NCBI GenBank assembly: GCA_022749755.1
Contig: CM040441.1
Span: forward strand, 6,308,890-6,372,889
Source of the DNA: Azadirachta indica
Taxonomy: Eukaryota; Streptophyta; Magnoliopsida; Sapindales; Meliaceae
Reading direction: 5' to 3'
DNA: 64,000 bases
Shown: positions 48,679-62,653 of the stretch, piece by piece
How the letters are laid out: each line of letters opens with the position of its first letter
How positions within the stretch are numbered: position 1 is the stretch's first letter
The notes under the pieces: model-generated
Seen by the model: only the letters and a program-made list of their open reading frames with translations
Told to the model about the DNA's origin: nothing
The model's database searches: none
Translations under genes and position numbers: made by a program

Positions 48679-49216
48679 TGTTTGGGAAAATATCTGAGCC
48701 CTCAAATAACCAATTGAACACACGCTTTATGGTTAGGATCATGAGGTCTCGAGACTAAAGGGCACCAACCAAACAGAGTTCGAGCTTCAAAGGGAATTCA
48801 TGAGAATAAAAAAGGACAGCCCAGGTCGAGTAATAAAATACCACTTGACCATATGCAACGTGGGTAATGGAACTCAACTGCACATTCCGCCTAGTAACTG
48901 CCCATTTTCTCCACCTTCCATTGTGGAGAGAATGTGGCCCAAAAAATCATTAAAACAATTAATCTCCATGCCCATAAAATCCCAGCAACCTGAAGCAGAA
49001 GGTACGTATTTTCAATTAAGAGGAAACTCTGTGAATTATTTTATCTAATTCATTCTCCTAAAACAACCCAACTGACTTAAGCATTAGCAGGTCTACACTG
49101 GGGAAGCCGACTGTTCTCTGATTTCTTTTGTTTTGTAGGCAAGAATCGAGAATCCTAGAAGTCTATAAGATCGAAGTTCATTGGTTGAAGTTAAAATTAA
49201 CAAACTCATTGGTTGA
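48679..49216 (+). repeat. Element B 5' LTR
   Basis: Matches 59638-60175, sharing 'ggttaggatcatgaggtctc', 'aaaaaaggacagccca' and 'gatttcttttgttttgtagg'. It begins TGTTTGGG. Its end is blurred by a small local duplication ('cattggttgaag' twice), so the last few bases are approximate. Confidence 0.88.
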
Positions 49217-51060
49217 AGCCTATTGCCATGTTCCAAAAGTTGAACTGAAGATGCGGCAAAAGATAAGCACCACCCAGGAAGATCATGCATAATAGAAAAA
49301 AGTCTCCAGCAAGATGATTTTGGCGATTCCCATCCACATGAAGAAGAACGCTTGGGAATCCTGAGTCAAGAAGAGTCTAATTCGCAAACTAATTTGGATT
49401 TTTAGCCACCTAGCCAAGTAACGATCCAATTAGACCCTAAAGAGGCAAACTGGTTGTAGCGAAAGCTAAAAGACAACCATCGTTTGCATGCTGAAAACGA
49501 TAAGAAAATGGTGAAGTTGAAAGATACGACAGTGGCCTTGCGAAAGGAATTAGATGTGCTTAAGTAGATGCTAAGGCAAAATGTAGAGAAGTCACTAGAA
49601 GTTGACGCGTTAATGCAAATTGAGCATGAGGAAAGTAGTGCGTCGGAATTTAGACGTGAAAAAAAAAAAGACTGTCCCCGAAGGCTAGATTCTAAAGGCA
49701 AGACTGGAGACCATGACTTACCAGAGGCTGAGCCCTCATATAGAAAAAGATATATTTTATCCTAAAAAGGGAAAGGAAAAGCCACGGAGTAGCAAATTCA
49801 AGAAAAGTTACAGAATCCAAATCCCAACATACCTGTGAGAATACGGGGTGATCCAGCACCAAAACCACCATGTGGCTAGTAGAATCGGGGAAGCAATTCA
49901 AAGTGCATTGCCAAGCAAATCATACATTCATATAATATGCGCTCATAACTCAATTAGAAATGGTAAAAGGAAAGAGAAGCCTTGATACGTACAAAAGTAC
50001 ACAAGGTGGAGTAGGATGCGAGGTCGAAGAAAAATCATGCTCTGCAGGTGATTAATAGACAAGAGATAGAAGAATGCTTGAAGAAACTACTAGAAGAACT
50101 TAAGGAAAAAATAAAATAGGATCAACAAAAAGGACTTACTACGAAGATGAGTCTTGGGCTACTTTTTACTACGGAAATCTAAGAGTTAGCTTTCCCTAAG
50201 AAATTTAAGATGCCATAGATCACGCCCTATATAGAAAAGATTGATTCAATCTTGCACGTGGAGCTTTTTAGGGAGATGATGCACATTTAGGGCTTGACCG
50301 AACCCCAAATGTGCCATCCTTTTCCCCTAAGCCAAAAAATGGTACAGAAGATTGAAGCTAGGATCAATCGAAAGTCTCTCCTAGCTATACAATATGTTTA
50401 CTAATGAATTCAGAGGGGTAGCACTGACTCATAAAAGCATGAACTCTCTGCTAGTGTTGAATCAAGGTTAGGGAGAAAGCTTGAGAAGTTTCGCCAAGAG
50501 ATATCATGATAAGGTTATGAAATTAGGGGCCTTCAATCATCTCTTAATGTTAGAAGGATTAAGAAAGGGATTGCTCATAGAGAGAGCTTGGTGTGTAATC
50601 CATAAGAACAATGTAAAAACCTAGAAGCTAAACAATTCGCGGATAGAGGATAAGAAGAAGAAGAGTTCCCATGATATGAGGTCGGGACAAATAAGGAAGT
50701 AAGATTACTAGAGACCAAGAACTGACAGGTTAGGTGACAAAGTACCTGAGAAAGATAAGCTTCAGCCACCACTAAAAGAGAGGGCAAAAAGAGTAGCATA
50801 GGTGCAAGATGGGCAGAAATTCACACCGTTTAATTCATCTTTACCTGACATTTATGAGAATATTAAGGATTTGAGACTATTGGTATTAGACCCCTAGCTG
50901 TTAAGGATGAATCCAAATAAGAGACCTAAGGATAAAGTATGCGTGTTTTATAGGGATCATAGGCAGACAACTAATAAGTGCCTGGATTTGAAAGAACAAG
51001 TTGAAATGCTGGCCAGAAACGGTTACTTGGATCAATATTTGGATCACTCATAAGGAGGTC
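49217..51060 (+). pseudogene. Element B gag remnant
   Basis: The N-terminal part (about 49430-49765) is a Lys/Glu-rich coiled-coil-like stretch ('HAENDKKMVKLKDTTVALRK'). Further on are weak matches to the gag core around 50260-50600. A Cys/His region, 'VFYRDHRQTTNKCLDLKEQV' (about 50940-51005), resembles the short zinc-binding tail of Tat gag. Numerous stops throughout. Confidence 0.65.
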
Positions 51061-51329
51061 AATATAAATCTGATCAAGAAAATCTGAACAGACAGTTGAG
51101 GCACAGAAGTTTGGTTATTTTCGGGGGACTTACCCTGGCCGAAAGCTCGAACAAAGGTAGGAAGAATTATTCCAAATATTTTTTACCAAATGTAGTGGTC
51201 AGTGTGCACATTATAAATGTGCGCGTAGAAAAAAAGCCTCAGATAGCCACCGTGCTGATCATGTTTACAAACGAAGACAAGGTAGGTATAAACTATCCAC
51301 ATAATATGCACTTGTGGTCACACTAAGTG

Positions 51330-51798
51330 TAGGGCCATCTAAATCTGGTAAGATTTTGATAGATACGGGGAGCTTAGCCAACATCATCTTTAAGAACACT
51401 TAGATTCGGTGAACATAAAAGATCTGAGATTGGGGTTAGCTGATAGTGCTCTATATGGATTTGTAGAATTTTATACAATCTCTATTATGACAGTTCAATT
51501 ACCAGTAATCATAGGGAATTCACCATATCAGAAGACCAACATGGTAACCTTTTAGGTGGTTAGTTTGAAGATGCCATATTTCATAATCTTAAGAAGACCA
51601 TTCCTAAGGTTAACCAAAGCAGTAGAGAGCATCAATTACTTGAAACTTAAGTTCAAAGTAGGAGATGGAATGGAGGTGGCTCAAGACCAAAAACAAGTAA
51701 AGAGTTGCTTCACAGTTTCCTCGATGCGAACGTACTACATCACCACCCAAGATCAGATAATCAGGAGTTTAGATGAAAAGAAGGAGAACATAAAGTAA
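51330..51798 (+). pseudogene. Element B aspartic protease remnant
   Basis: 'KILIDTGSLANIIFKNT' (about 51350) contains the catalytic D-T-G. After a heavily broken middle, 51556-51798 is open and reads 'YFIILRRPFLRLTKAVESIN'. Homologous to the protease of element A (42492-42881). Confidence 0.72.
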
Positions 51799-51929
51799 GA
51801 AAGGATCTTACAAAGGTTGGAAAATAAAGCTGATTAGGAAGATAGGAGGTTAGTAGCTGAACCTGTCAAATGATTGGAGGAAGTAGTTCTGGACAAGGAA
51901 AATTTTTAGAAGGTAACTAAGATTAGATC

Positions 51930-53780
51930 TCGACTACCTAAGGAGGAGAAAGGGAAGCTCAAGACATTTTTTAGGGTGCATACGAACATTTTTCCATGGA
52001 AACATTATGACATGCCTAGCATCGACCCAAAGATAACATCCCATCGCTTGGCAATGAATTCTACCTTTAAGCCCATAAAACAAAAAAAAGAGAATATTCA
52101 ACCAGGAAAAAAGAAAAGTGATTCGGATAAAGGTTGATAAACGTTTAAGAGCGGGCTTCATCAGAGACGCTCACTATCCGGAGTAAATCGCCAATGTGGT
52201 CATGGTAAAGAAGTCCAATGGAAAGTGGAGGATGTGCGTAGATTTAACTGATCTGAACAAAGCATGTCCCAAGGATGTGTTTCCACTTCTAAGAATTAAC
52301 CAACAGGTAGATGCGACGAGAGGTCACAAATTCTTGAGCTCTATGGATGCTTTTTCAAAGTATATCCAAATCAAAGTGTATGAGCCTGATCAGGAAAAGA
52401 CTATTTTTATCACATACCAATAGTTGTATTATTACAAGGTGATGCTATCGAGTTAAAAAACGCGAGAGCCACTTTTCAAAGACTAGTAAATCGCATATTC
52501 AAATCTTTGATTGAAAAAACGATGGAGGTGTATATGGATGATATGATCATTAAGTCAATAAGTATGAATAATTTTACTCAACACTTAAAAGAAACTTTGT
52601 CGCTCTTGAGGAAATACAAAATAAAGCTGAACCCAGAGATATGTGTTTTTAGAGTGAGTTCAAGTAAATTTTTACAATTCATGGTTAGTGAGAGAAGGAT
52701 GGAAGACAACCAAAGAAGATTAAAGCGATTCTAAAAATTAAGTCACTTTTTACACTGAGGGAGTTACAAAGCTTGACAGGGAAACTGGCAGCCTTAAGCA
52801 GGTTTATTTCAAAAGCCACTGATAAATGTTTTCAGTTTTTTTAGGTCATGAGAAAAAGGAAGCATATGTGCTGGACAGAAGAATGCAAAACAAGCTTTTA
52901 AGTGCTAAAGCATTGCTTGGCGAATCCCTGCATTTGGTTAGCCCGCAAAGTAGAGACATTTTCTACTTGTATTTGGCTATTTCTAACCATACAATGAGCT
53001 CGGTGTCAGTCAAAGAGGATCATGAGAAGGTGCACAAACCAATTTATTACACCAGCAAATTACTACTAGTTGTTAAAATTAGATATACGCCTTCTGAGAA
53101 ACTAGCTCTAGTACTTGTGGTGGTTGCCAGAAAATTACGACCACATTTTCAAGCACATTGATTGTGGTATTAATGAACCAACTGTTCAGACAAATTCTCC
53201 ATCGACCGAACCTTTCCGAGTGATTGGTAAAATGGATTATGGAACTTAGTGAATTTGACATTGATTTTAAGCCATAAAAAGCGATAAAAGCTCAAACCCT
53301 AGCAAATTTTATTGCAAAAAGATTTGTAGTAGAGGATTTAGTGGTGTGCTAGATTAGAGAGACCACAGCTGCCCAAAGACCAGTGATTTCACTCGACTAA
53401 TAGGAGATGACCCAAACATGGCTATTGCATATTGATGGCGCCTTAAATATGCAAGGAGGAGGAGTAGAAATAATACTTGTGGGACCAAACAACATAGAGA
53501 TAGCCTATGCACTCAAATTCAACTTAGAGTCACGAATAATGAAGCCGAGTGTGAAGCATTATTGACTGGTCGAAATCTAGCATAGACAGTCGAAGGTGTT
53601 TACAGCTAGTGGTAAGTCAAGTGAGTGGGCAATTCCAAACTCATGAAAAAAACATGCAAGCCTATTTAGATAAAACTCAATAGTTAATAAAAAAAATTAA
53701 GAAGGTTGGCCTAGAGCACGTTCGCAGAGGAGAAATAGCCGAGTTGACGCTCTCGCAAAATTAGCATCATCATTGTAAAG
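51930..53780 (+). pseudogene. Element B reverse transcriptase and two RNase H domains
   Basis: RT reads 'VKKSNGKWRMCVDLTDLNKA' (52196-52423) and then 'EVYMDDMIIKSIS' with the catalytic Y-M-D-D (52507-52734). The first RNase H (52826-53161) has 'PIYYTSKLLLVVKIRYTPSE'. A second, Tat-type RNase H (about 53400-53780) has 'WLLHIDGALNMQGGGVEIIL' and, near its end, 'RVDALAKLASSL'. Frames shift repeatedly. Confidence 0.82.
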
Positions 53781-53922
53781 AAAAATCCCTAGAACAATTC
53801 CCATCAAACTCTTGTCTTTAAAGAATATTGATCAAAATAATCTCCCAACTATGCTAACATTAAAATGTAGCAAGGAATCAACTTCGATGGATCCGATCAC
53901 AAAGTAATTGTAAGATAGACAA

Positions 53923-55067
53923 TTGCTTGAAGATAAAGAAAAAGCTAAAAAAATCAAAAATAGATCGGCAAGATACTTGATTGTGGATGGAGTACTTTAC
54001 AAAAGAAGATACTATTTTCCTTATTTGAGGTGTTTGTTTTTAAAGGAAGCAGATTATGTCTTCAAAGAAACCCACATGGGAATATGTGGTGACCACGGCA
54101 GAGCTCAATCTTTAGCACATCAGGTCGTAAAACAAGGATATTATTGGCCTACTCTACATCAGGATGCCATACATGTCACAAGATCGTATCGAGGATGTTA
54201 GTTTCATGGTGATGTGCCAAAACAGCAACCTAAGAAACTCACTACACTCCTTAGCCTCTAATCTTTCACTTGGTGAAGATTGGACTTAATCAGGCCTTTG
54301 CCCATCAAACAAACTCAAATGAAATACGTTGTGATTGTAATCGATTACTTTACAAAATGGGCAGAGGCAGAACCTTTAGCCATCATCAACAAAAGAAAAA
54401 AGCATTTGTAGAAAGAAATTTGATCTACAGATTTTGGCTGCCATACGCCTTAATTACAGATAATGGAAAACAATTTAATAATAGTTGCTTTAGAGAATTC
54501 TGCTCTAACTTGAACATTGATCTTAGGTCAGTTACTCCTGCTTATCCAAAAGTGAATGGCCAAGTGGAAGCAGTGAACAAGATTATCTAGAAAACCTTAA
54601 AAAAAAGATTAAAAAATCACAAGGAGATATAGGTGAACAAGCTACCTCGGGTGTTATAGGCATACAGAACTACAACGAAAACCATAATTGGTAAAACATC
54701 ATTCTCACTAACATTCAACTTTGAGGCAATAATATCCGTAGAGGTCAGGATCCCAACATTCTATCTTAGTCATTTTGATGAAGCCCAAAACGAGGAAAAC
54801 ATGTGAAATGATTTGGATCTACTCAAAGAAAAAAGGGATCTGGTCTTACTAAAAACAGTCGCCTACCAACAGAAAGTGGCCAAATATTACCACCAAAAGG
54901 TTCGCTCTAAAGCATTCAGAAAAGGAAACCTAGTCTTACAACAAGTCGCCCTGAATCAAGTATCCCTGGAGAAGGTACCCTTGGAGCAAACTGGGAAAGA
55001 ATTTCCCAATGGGAGAGAAGTGAAAAAGTCATGGAATGCAAAAATGTTAAAAGTCTACTACCCTTAA
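53923..55067 (+). pseudogene. Element B integrase remnant
   Basis: The zinc-binding region (53923-54201) has 'ETHMGICGDHGRAQSLAHQV' and 'GYYWPTLHQDA'. The core (about 54310-54590) has 'VIDYFTKW' in one frame and 'PYALITDNGKQFNN' with 'KVNGQVEAVNKII' in another, so two Asp and the Glu of the D,D-35-E triad are visible. The C-terminal part is 54813-55067. Frameshifts and stops prevent function. Confidence 0.82.
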
Positions 55068-55189
55068 TTATGAAGGATTCCTTAGTTGTAAATTTTGATT
55101 AGTGAACTTTGATTTTCGGTAAGTTCCATTGTGCAATTTTATGATTGATCGTGCAACGAAATAATTGTTTGCTTATCTCAAACCTAGAT

Positions 55190-55615
55190 CAAGAAAATAT
55201 CGATATGGAATATACAAGCAGACCGGTCGATAAATATTGACCTGGTAGAATTCTCTACATTTCTAAATTAATAAAATACCGATCTAGAAAATGCTGATGA
55301 AGTTGCCTCTAATACAAACAGTTTCTTTAGGTCAAGAAAATACCTATTTGAAAAACTCAACATCAAAAATACTGGGTCGATAAAATACTGATTCGGAGTT
55401 ATCAACAATAACCCAAGATCAATAAAATACCGATCTAGAAGGGTTAAAAACTGCAACAATATCAAGTTAACAAAATACTGACTTGATGCATAAAAACACT
55501 AAATCGATAAAATACTGGTCCAGTGAAACTGTCCACAGCTTAATCTTAACTAGATAATAGCTGATGAAAGAAGTTTATGCAGCAATTAATCACGAAAATG
55601 CTGATTAGATGCAAC
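55190..55615. repeat. Degenerate short tandem motifs in element B 3' region
   Basis: The motif 'gtcgataaaatactgatc' recurs in degenerate form about eight times (near 55190, 55210, 55266, 55330, 55378, 55420, 55468 and 55503), spaced about 35-60 bp. It follows the end of integrase directly. Minisatellite-like repeats at this point are a known trait of Tat and Ogre elements. Confidence 0.7.
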
Positions 55616-55999
55616 ACTAACTTGACTAAGGATATGAAAAGATTCCATAATCAGGTCAGGTTTTCCTTTGAATAACAATCAATTGATAAAGTTTCATACG
55701 ATAGGATATTATTTAGAATTTATTTTCAAACATAAAGCAGACTCTAAGTAGTTTGAGCAACAGAACAAGTTTCTTTTTACTTAAGCTAAATATTACCCAA
55801 GGCACAATCACTTAGAGCATCATGGGTAATAAAACAAGTTCAGAACAAAAAGCAAGAGGCTTTTAAATACAGAAAATTGCATGCTCATTAACTAAGGTAG
55901 TGTTGAATCAAAGAAACTTTTTTATATAAGTTCAAGCTTGGGAATAGAATACAAAGTTTGCCATAAAACAAAATTAAAGACAAAGTTCATTTGTTTGGA

Positions 56000-58546
56000 G
56001 TTATGAAAGTAATAGTCCTAAAAGTAGACTTGCCAGCAATGTCGGCTTCAGGAGGATTTTAGGTGGCCCTAGACATGGGTGGATCAAGAAGCCATTGGTC
56101 AACATCTGCTAGCTCCGCCATGTGACCAACAGCCTCGGGAACTTTCTCCTCTCAAATCCTTATCTCAGGAGTCCCAGCCCTTAGAGAGTCCATCGCAGGA
56201 GGAAGTCCTAGGCTTCAGCCTTTTTTATAAATATATGTGATGCTATAGCATGGATCGTTGAAATAGATAATCTTGTAGAAGGTGTCAACGCCTTCATCAT
56301 CCTTGACCTTTTGAATGAGTTAATCTACGATGGCTAGTTCCTTCTCGAACTCAGCCTACTCAACCGCTAGATCGGAAGCCGCAAGTTCAAGTTAGGAGTG
56401 CTCCTGACACCATTTCTTCCTCTCCTCAGAAAGTTGAGCTTCTGAGCGCTCCCAACCCTTTTCAGCTTCTTCAGCTCTCTTTAGTAATTCTTCAAGTTAG
56501 GAGATGGTTTCTTAAGTTAAGGTAACAATAGAGGAATTCCTTTCGACCTGATCTTTATAGGCAACCAAGCTAAGAACAAGCTATAAAAGAAGGAAATCAC
56601 ATCAACGAAGGATGATATAGATTCAGGAATTAAAAAGAGGAATAAACAAATAAGGATCAGACCTGACAAGCTCATTTGTAAAAAAGCTCAAAGGCCTCGT
56701 CTATAGGTTTGTTCTTGATGGCTTCATCAATGACAGGGAAAATAAATGTCTCAAGGTCACTGATGGTTAAGGTAAGATGTGTAAAATCCTCTCTTTTATT
56801 TTCTAAGAGATCCTTGGGAAGCAACTCGTAACAACCTTTCGCCGAGCTGGACGCTAAACGCTTGCATCTCTTTATGGGATTTGATTCAGTCGAATCTTCA
56901 TCCTTTCAATCCAGTCCAAAGGCCTTTATAGTAGAATCTTGGTTCTTTGCCCTAAGTTATAGGCAAGCTCTTCCCTTTATCTTTTGGGCTTGGCTAACTC
57001 TTCGAAACACCAAACTTCATAGGGACCTTCTTGGTCTGATTAGTTGGAAGATTTTTCAAGGCGTGTTCCGTCTCTGACCCTATTTTTACCTTATTTTTTT
57101 TAGCTTTGTCTAGCAACACTTAAAGATTGCTGGAATTACTTTTCCATGCCATGAAACTTTTTCCTGATTATTTAGAGGCCATTTTCTATGTAAAGGGAAA
57201 TAATACTGTCAAAAAGTCAAACAAACACAAAATCCAGATCAAGGTCAGAAAATAATTACTCTTTTAGTCTTCGTTTTGCACTTGGTAGCAAGTAGTTCAC
57301 CATAAGTCGGAGCGCAAGCGACTAATCCCAAGCCGACCAAAGAGTTGGAGAAAAGTAAATTTCTTTTGTCAATAGCAACAGCCCTACCAGCAACAATTCT
57401 CTCCAAGACAATATTGGCAAGATAAGGAACCTTTCCTCATAAATCAACTGGAAAGAACACAAGCAAACTATCAGATCAAGAAAAACACAAGCAGGAAAAA
57501 ATAGAGATCAAAAATCAAATAGAGAAAAAGCAGCCTAGTAAAAGCAAAAATCAAAAGTTTAAGTTATCTTCATGTTTAAAGGTGGTGGGTACATACCACC
57601 TACACCCAAATGTTCAAGTGACTAACCTCAATTTTCCCCTATAAAAAACCATTTATGTTTTAAATCTTCATTACAGGCCAGTGGACTAGTCACTATGTTC
57701 GTATTTTGAGATCATTGCTGAAGGTAATAGAAACCAAAGATTATTCTTGGGATTCTTCTTCAGCATATAGGTATACCTAATTTCCTTGATACTTAAAGTA
57801 GGATTCCGGTGATAACCCAGATTACATGAATGCTAGTAATTACCCACCGACTATTCAAATTCAACTGCTATAGGGAAATATCAAAGAAATAAAACATGCT
57901 GGCAAAGAACTCTTAGATACAACTTAAGCCTAAAATGGAAGAGTTCCTCATGAAATGCTAGCTCACCTTCTTTCGACTCGCTAGGAAACTCTTCCACTCG
58001 AGTAACCTAAGATAAATGTTATCAGGAATTTGATACATTTTCCTATATACTTTGAGGTCGGAGAGAGTTACAGAAAATGCAAACTAATTCGTCTCGTATG
58101 GTCTGAACCTCTTAGTTGGGTCAAGAATATTTTTAGCATCCTCAGTCTCAATTTTTTCTAAATCATTACTTTCACTCAGGATGTTATCCTCAACATCGTC
58201 ATTACCATCCCTCACCTTAAAAGAAGATTTCCCAGGTATTTCATTGGTTGGCTCAATACCTTCAGGCTCTATTATACGGCTTGAAACAACCTCGACTCCA
58301 GCAGAAGTGGTTTAGGAGAACATCCTAATCTCTAGCTTTGGTTCTTTAAGGATCTATGTTCTCCTGCACATCATTAAAAGAACTAATAGAGATGATAACA
58401 GTCTCGGGTACTCTCTCCTCAAAATTTCTAGCTTTGTAGATATCGTATTCTAGTAATGCCAGTTCAAAAGCCCTAGCCCTAGTATTGGGGTAAACTACTT
58501 TTAAGGGAGTAGCTTTCTTAAAGGGAATTTCACCATAAATCAACAA
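56000..58546 (-). pseudogene. Antisense ORF of Tat element B
   Basis: Opposite to gag-pol. The N-terminal part (58546-58346) is 66 open codons. An acidic linker follows, and then 'FAFSVTLSDLKVYRKMYQIP' (about 58080-58030), which lines up with the corresponding segment of the element A antisense frame. Around 56470-56330 the minus strand reads a Glu-rich coiled coil ('RAEEAEKGWERSEAQLSEER'). Stops and shifts are frequent. The family is plant Tat-lineage antisense ORFs; function unknown. Confidence 0.6.
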
Positions 58547-59637
58547 ATAGTCATGTCAATAGAGAGGGGGATCTATTCCAAGTCTCATATTCGGTATTGG
58601 ATTCACTAGACGAAGGCGACAAAGATATGTTGATGAAGTTCATAGAAGCTAAGTCTTACAAACAACTCAATCACTAAAAAGGGCAAACTCTAAAGCTACT
58701 AGACCCAAGATTAAGTTAGGTCATGAAAAACTCACCCAAGTTAGTATCTCTACATAACTATGATTTACACTTACAATCATTATTGCAAACATTCTCTACG
58801 CCCTAGCATACAAACCGAATGTAAATTCCAAAGCCCATAACATTTCATTCAGAAAGCCAACAGCCTACAAACGAAATAAATTCAATTCGAGAAATCCAAA
58901 TCCTCAAAACTAGTAACCTATAAAACCCATAAAATGAATAGGTAAGCATGTAATATCCTTGCAAAAATCTTTCCAAAAAGAAAACCACATCATTCCATAT
59001 AATGAAACCCAAACACAAATGAACACGTAAAACGCCAAAGGTAACTCAAACTTTTCAACAGTATAAGTGAGATAAAGGAAAGAGGAAATGAGAAACTTAC
59101 CAATCAAATTTCTAGCGAAATGAAGTTGTGAAAAAAAAAGTCAGAGGAAGCCTGAAGAATAAAGAGTAGTAAAAGCACCGGTGAGAGCAGTCGTTTTCGA
59201 GCATGAGAGAGAGACTTCAGCAAAAGTGGGAAAACAGAAAGGGAACCGTGAATTTATACACGATCGTGGTCTAATCTGAGCCATTTAAAACAAAGAGTTC
59301 AGATGAATCACGGCAGACATTTTGAATGTAAAATGATGGCCACGCAGTAACAATGATGTGGTCTAATGGCATATTAACATATGGCATGAATTTTTAAAAA
59401 AAAAATGAAAACAAATCATAATAAGGGGAGAATTGTTTACAGCCGCCAAGCATTTTTTGAGGTGATGCTCCCCTATAAAGTGGAAAAGCCGCGCATCTTC
59501 TCGAATACAAAGTGGCACTAGCTAGCTCAGAATGGGAAAAAGAACAACAACATAATAAGAGTAACGTCATGCTTAGGATAAAGGCAATAGCTCAGTTTCT
59601 AACAAAACAGCATTTAACTAAAAACTCGGGGGCTTGA
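58547..59637. other. Element B 3' non-coding region up to the polypurine tract
   Basis: No gene is visible. It includes what would be the promoter side of the antisense frame and ends with 'aaaactcgggggcttga' directly before the 3' LTR. Confidence 0.5.
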
Positions 59638-60175
59638 TGTTTGGGAAAATACTCGAGCCCTCAAATAACTAGATGAACATGCACTTTATGGTTAGGATCA
59701 TGAGGTCTCGAGATTGAAAGGCACCAACCAAATATAGTTTGAGCTTTAAAGGGAATTCATTTGAATAAAAAAGGACAGCCCAAGTTAGGTAATAAAATAC
59801 CACCCAACCATATGCAACGTGGGTTATGGAACGCAATCGCACATTCTGCCCAGTAACCGATCATTTTCTTCACCTTCCATTGTGGAGAAAATGTGGCCCA
59901 AAAAATCATCAAAACGGTTAATCTCCATGCCCATAAAATCCTGACAACCTAAAGGAGAAGGTACGCATTCTGGATTAAGAGGAAACTCTATGAAATTTTT
60001 TATCTAATTCATTCTCCTAAAATAACCCAACTGACTTAAGCATCGAGGGTCTATGCCAGGGAAGCCAGCTATTCTCTGATTTCTTTTGTTTTGTAGGCGA
60101 ATCAAGATTCCCAGAAGTCTAGAAAATCGAAGTTCGTTGCCTAAAGTCAAAAATAACAAATTTTCGGCTTCAACA
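59638..60175 (+). repeat. Element B 3' LTR
   Basis: 538 bp from TGTTTGGG to 'cggcttcaaca', followed by the ATGTT target-site duplication. See the 5' LTR at 48679. Confidence 0.9.
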
Positions 60176-60180
60176 ATGTT

Positions 60181-62653
60181 TCTCAAAATATTTATGTTGA
60201 TGTTCATATTTTGACTTCATCTTTTATTTTTCTTACAAATTAAAACTCTATTAGAAAAAATAAAATAAGATATTTATAGTCTTACTACTTAATCAATAAC
60301 TTTTAGACCATTTATGATATTTTTTAATCATGCTTCATAGATAGCAAAATAAAATTTTCACTTCAAGAAAATCTCTAATGTTAAATCCTTTCAAAAAATA
60401 GGTTCTTTAAGAAACAACTCCTATATCTTTTGATTTTGTCTATGTAAATATGTTCACCAATAATTGACTTCACTCATACTTTATTTAGAGTTCTAAGAGA
60501 GATTATTTTATCTTACGTGATGCAATCCAATCAATATTTTCAGACATTGTATAAGCTGTATATAGAATTGAAAATATATGTACTCTTCCCACTAACATTA
60601 AAGTATATATATTTGCAATGACCTTAAATATAAAATGAGAAATAAAATATTGTAAAATTATATACCAACAAAGGAAAATATGTTTTAGTTTTTTTTTTTC
60701 ATTTCTTTATAAAAGCCTTTAATTCATATAAATTATTTCTTGCGGCATGCTTAATTTTGTAGGAATAACACTAGCTAGCCATAAAAAATATATTAATATA
60801 TTGTTATGACATCAAAACCTTGAATATTAAATTAAGAAATGTTAATTTAGTTGCAAGTTCTAACATTCCAAAAGGGTAGAGGTTGCAAAACATATTAAGT
60901 CTTACTACAAATCTTTATTTGTATAAATTCTTAATAGTAAAACTAGCAAGTATATGCACAAAAAGAAAATTCCGTGCTTTGGGACCTTCGAAATTTCTTA
61001 TTTGATGCACAATTAATCATTTTATCCCAAAACTAAATTATCAAAATAATTAGCTCCCTTCAGTGTCGAATGATTATTTAATGAATTAATTACAATTTTG
61101 TTGCCCATATATATTTTAAAAAAATATGCTTATATGACATTATACACATATATTTAATAGGTTACTAATAAATATAAAACAACAATCCTCACTAGTTTTC
61201 TGTCTTTATATATGTTTTTTCTCTTTCTCAATCCTTTGATAAACCAACAGGTTTTGTATACCTTTATTGATCATTTTCAAATGCTCATATCACCACTACC
61301 TACTAGGACTACTACTACTCACCTACACTTGTTAATTTATCTACCACGTTAGTTGGAGATATAAATTTTCTATTCCATTTTGTAAGTACGAATACGATAT
61401 TATCAAGTCAATGATACAACAAGAACAGCTATATAGTGCAGTTGATACATTTAGACTGTTAAATTACTTACAATATAATTCAGTGATTAACTTAAAGTAG
61501 GGATAATTTATTAGTGTACTGTACAATGATTATATGATAATATAACTCTTATTATCGTATCAATTAATAAAATAGGAAATAAAACCTTATAGGAAGTCAA
61601 AAAGAAGTCTGGTTAACAAGTCTGAAAGTCAAAAGTTTTACTAAGTGGATTTGGTGTAGTTGCACTATAAATTTGGGTCTAGTTAGGTATTTCACCTAAT
61701 CAATGTCAAATTATGTTCAACTGCATGGGATGATGGCAGTTGAATGTTTCATTTGTAGTCTGATTTAATTACTATTATTTTATTAATACATATGTAATTT
61801 TGCAGTATATGTTTTTCAAGAAATAAATAAATTAGAAAATATTAACCACATTCATAGGGATAGCGTATGCATCTAAGACCATGGCTTGTAATGTATGTAG
61901 TTTGAAATGAGAAGATTCTTGAAAATAGATATTTTAAAAATAATATTTATGATATATACTTTATGGGATATTAAAACTCTAATATAATTAGTAATGTTCA
62001 AAACAAAAATTTTACCTGAGTACTACTTTATGGATACTAATATATACTTTATGGAATATTAGACTGCAATACATGTGTTTTATTATATTTATCTACAAAT
62101 TCAAAATTTTATATTTCATATTTCAAGTTTTGCATTAAAATTTTAATTTTTACCCAAAAAATTTAAAAATTTTACATTACAAGGTAAGTAGATGTATCAT
62201 TACACCATATATGAAATACCCTTAAGTCCCATGGTTTCATACTCTCTTAAGATTCAGTTACAATACATTGTATTATTCTTAATTTTTTCTTCTTTTTTTA
62301 ACAACCTAAAATTTGAAACATATTACATAAAAATTGAAATTTAACATGGAGCTTGATATCTAATATAAATTTTAAAGTTTTAAACCTTAAAGTATTTGTC
62401 ATACAAGAGTTTGAAACATGCATGATGTCCTTCACTTATTCCCAGTTTGTAATTGTAAAGTTTTCCAAGGCAACTTAGATTTTTTTATTTGAAAAATAAA
62501 ATGTTGAAACTTGAAAGCATATTACAAGGTTTCCTAAATTCACACATGTACACAAAGACAAGTAATTCAGCCATTAAAAAAAAAAAAGCAAGAATGTTTT
62601 CATTTGCATACAAAATTAAGAACATCAAACAAGTAGTTTTCATTTCTAACATC
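60181..62653. other. AT-rich intergenic DNA upstream of the secreted protein gene
   Basis: About 2.5 kb with poly-A and poly-T tracts and no coding signal. The 165 codons upstream of 62654 are open in frame but lack signal-peptide character, so they are treated as 5' leader. Confidence 0.55.

Larger units (their letters stand above)
48679..60175 (+). mobile_element. Tat-type Ty3/gypsy element B (decayed, plus strand)
   Basis: About 11.5 kb, flanked by a perfect ATGTT target-site duplication (48674-48678 and 60176-60180). LTRs of about 538 bp begin TG and the 3' one ends CA. A polypurine tract 'actcgggggct' sits before the 3' LTR. Gag, protease, RT, two RNase H domains and integrase read along the plus strand with many stops. 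A long 3' region holds short tandem motifs (55190-55615) and an antisense frame (about 58546-56000). It is related to element A in lineage but has a different LTR sequence. Confidence 0.9.
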
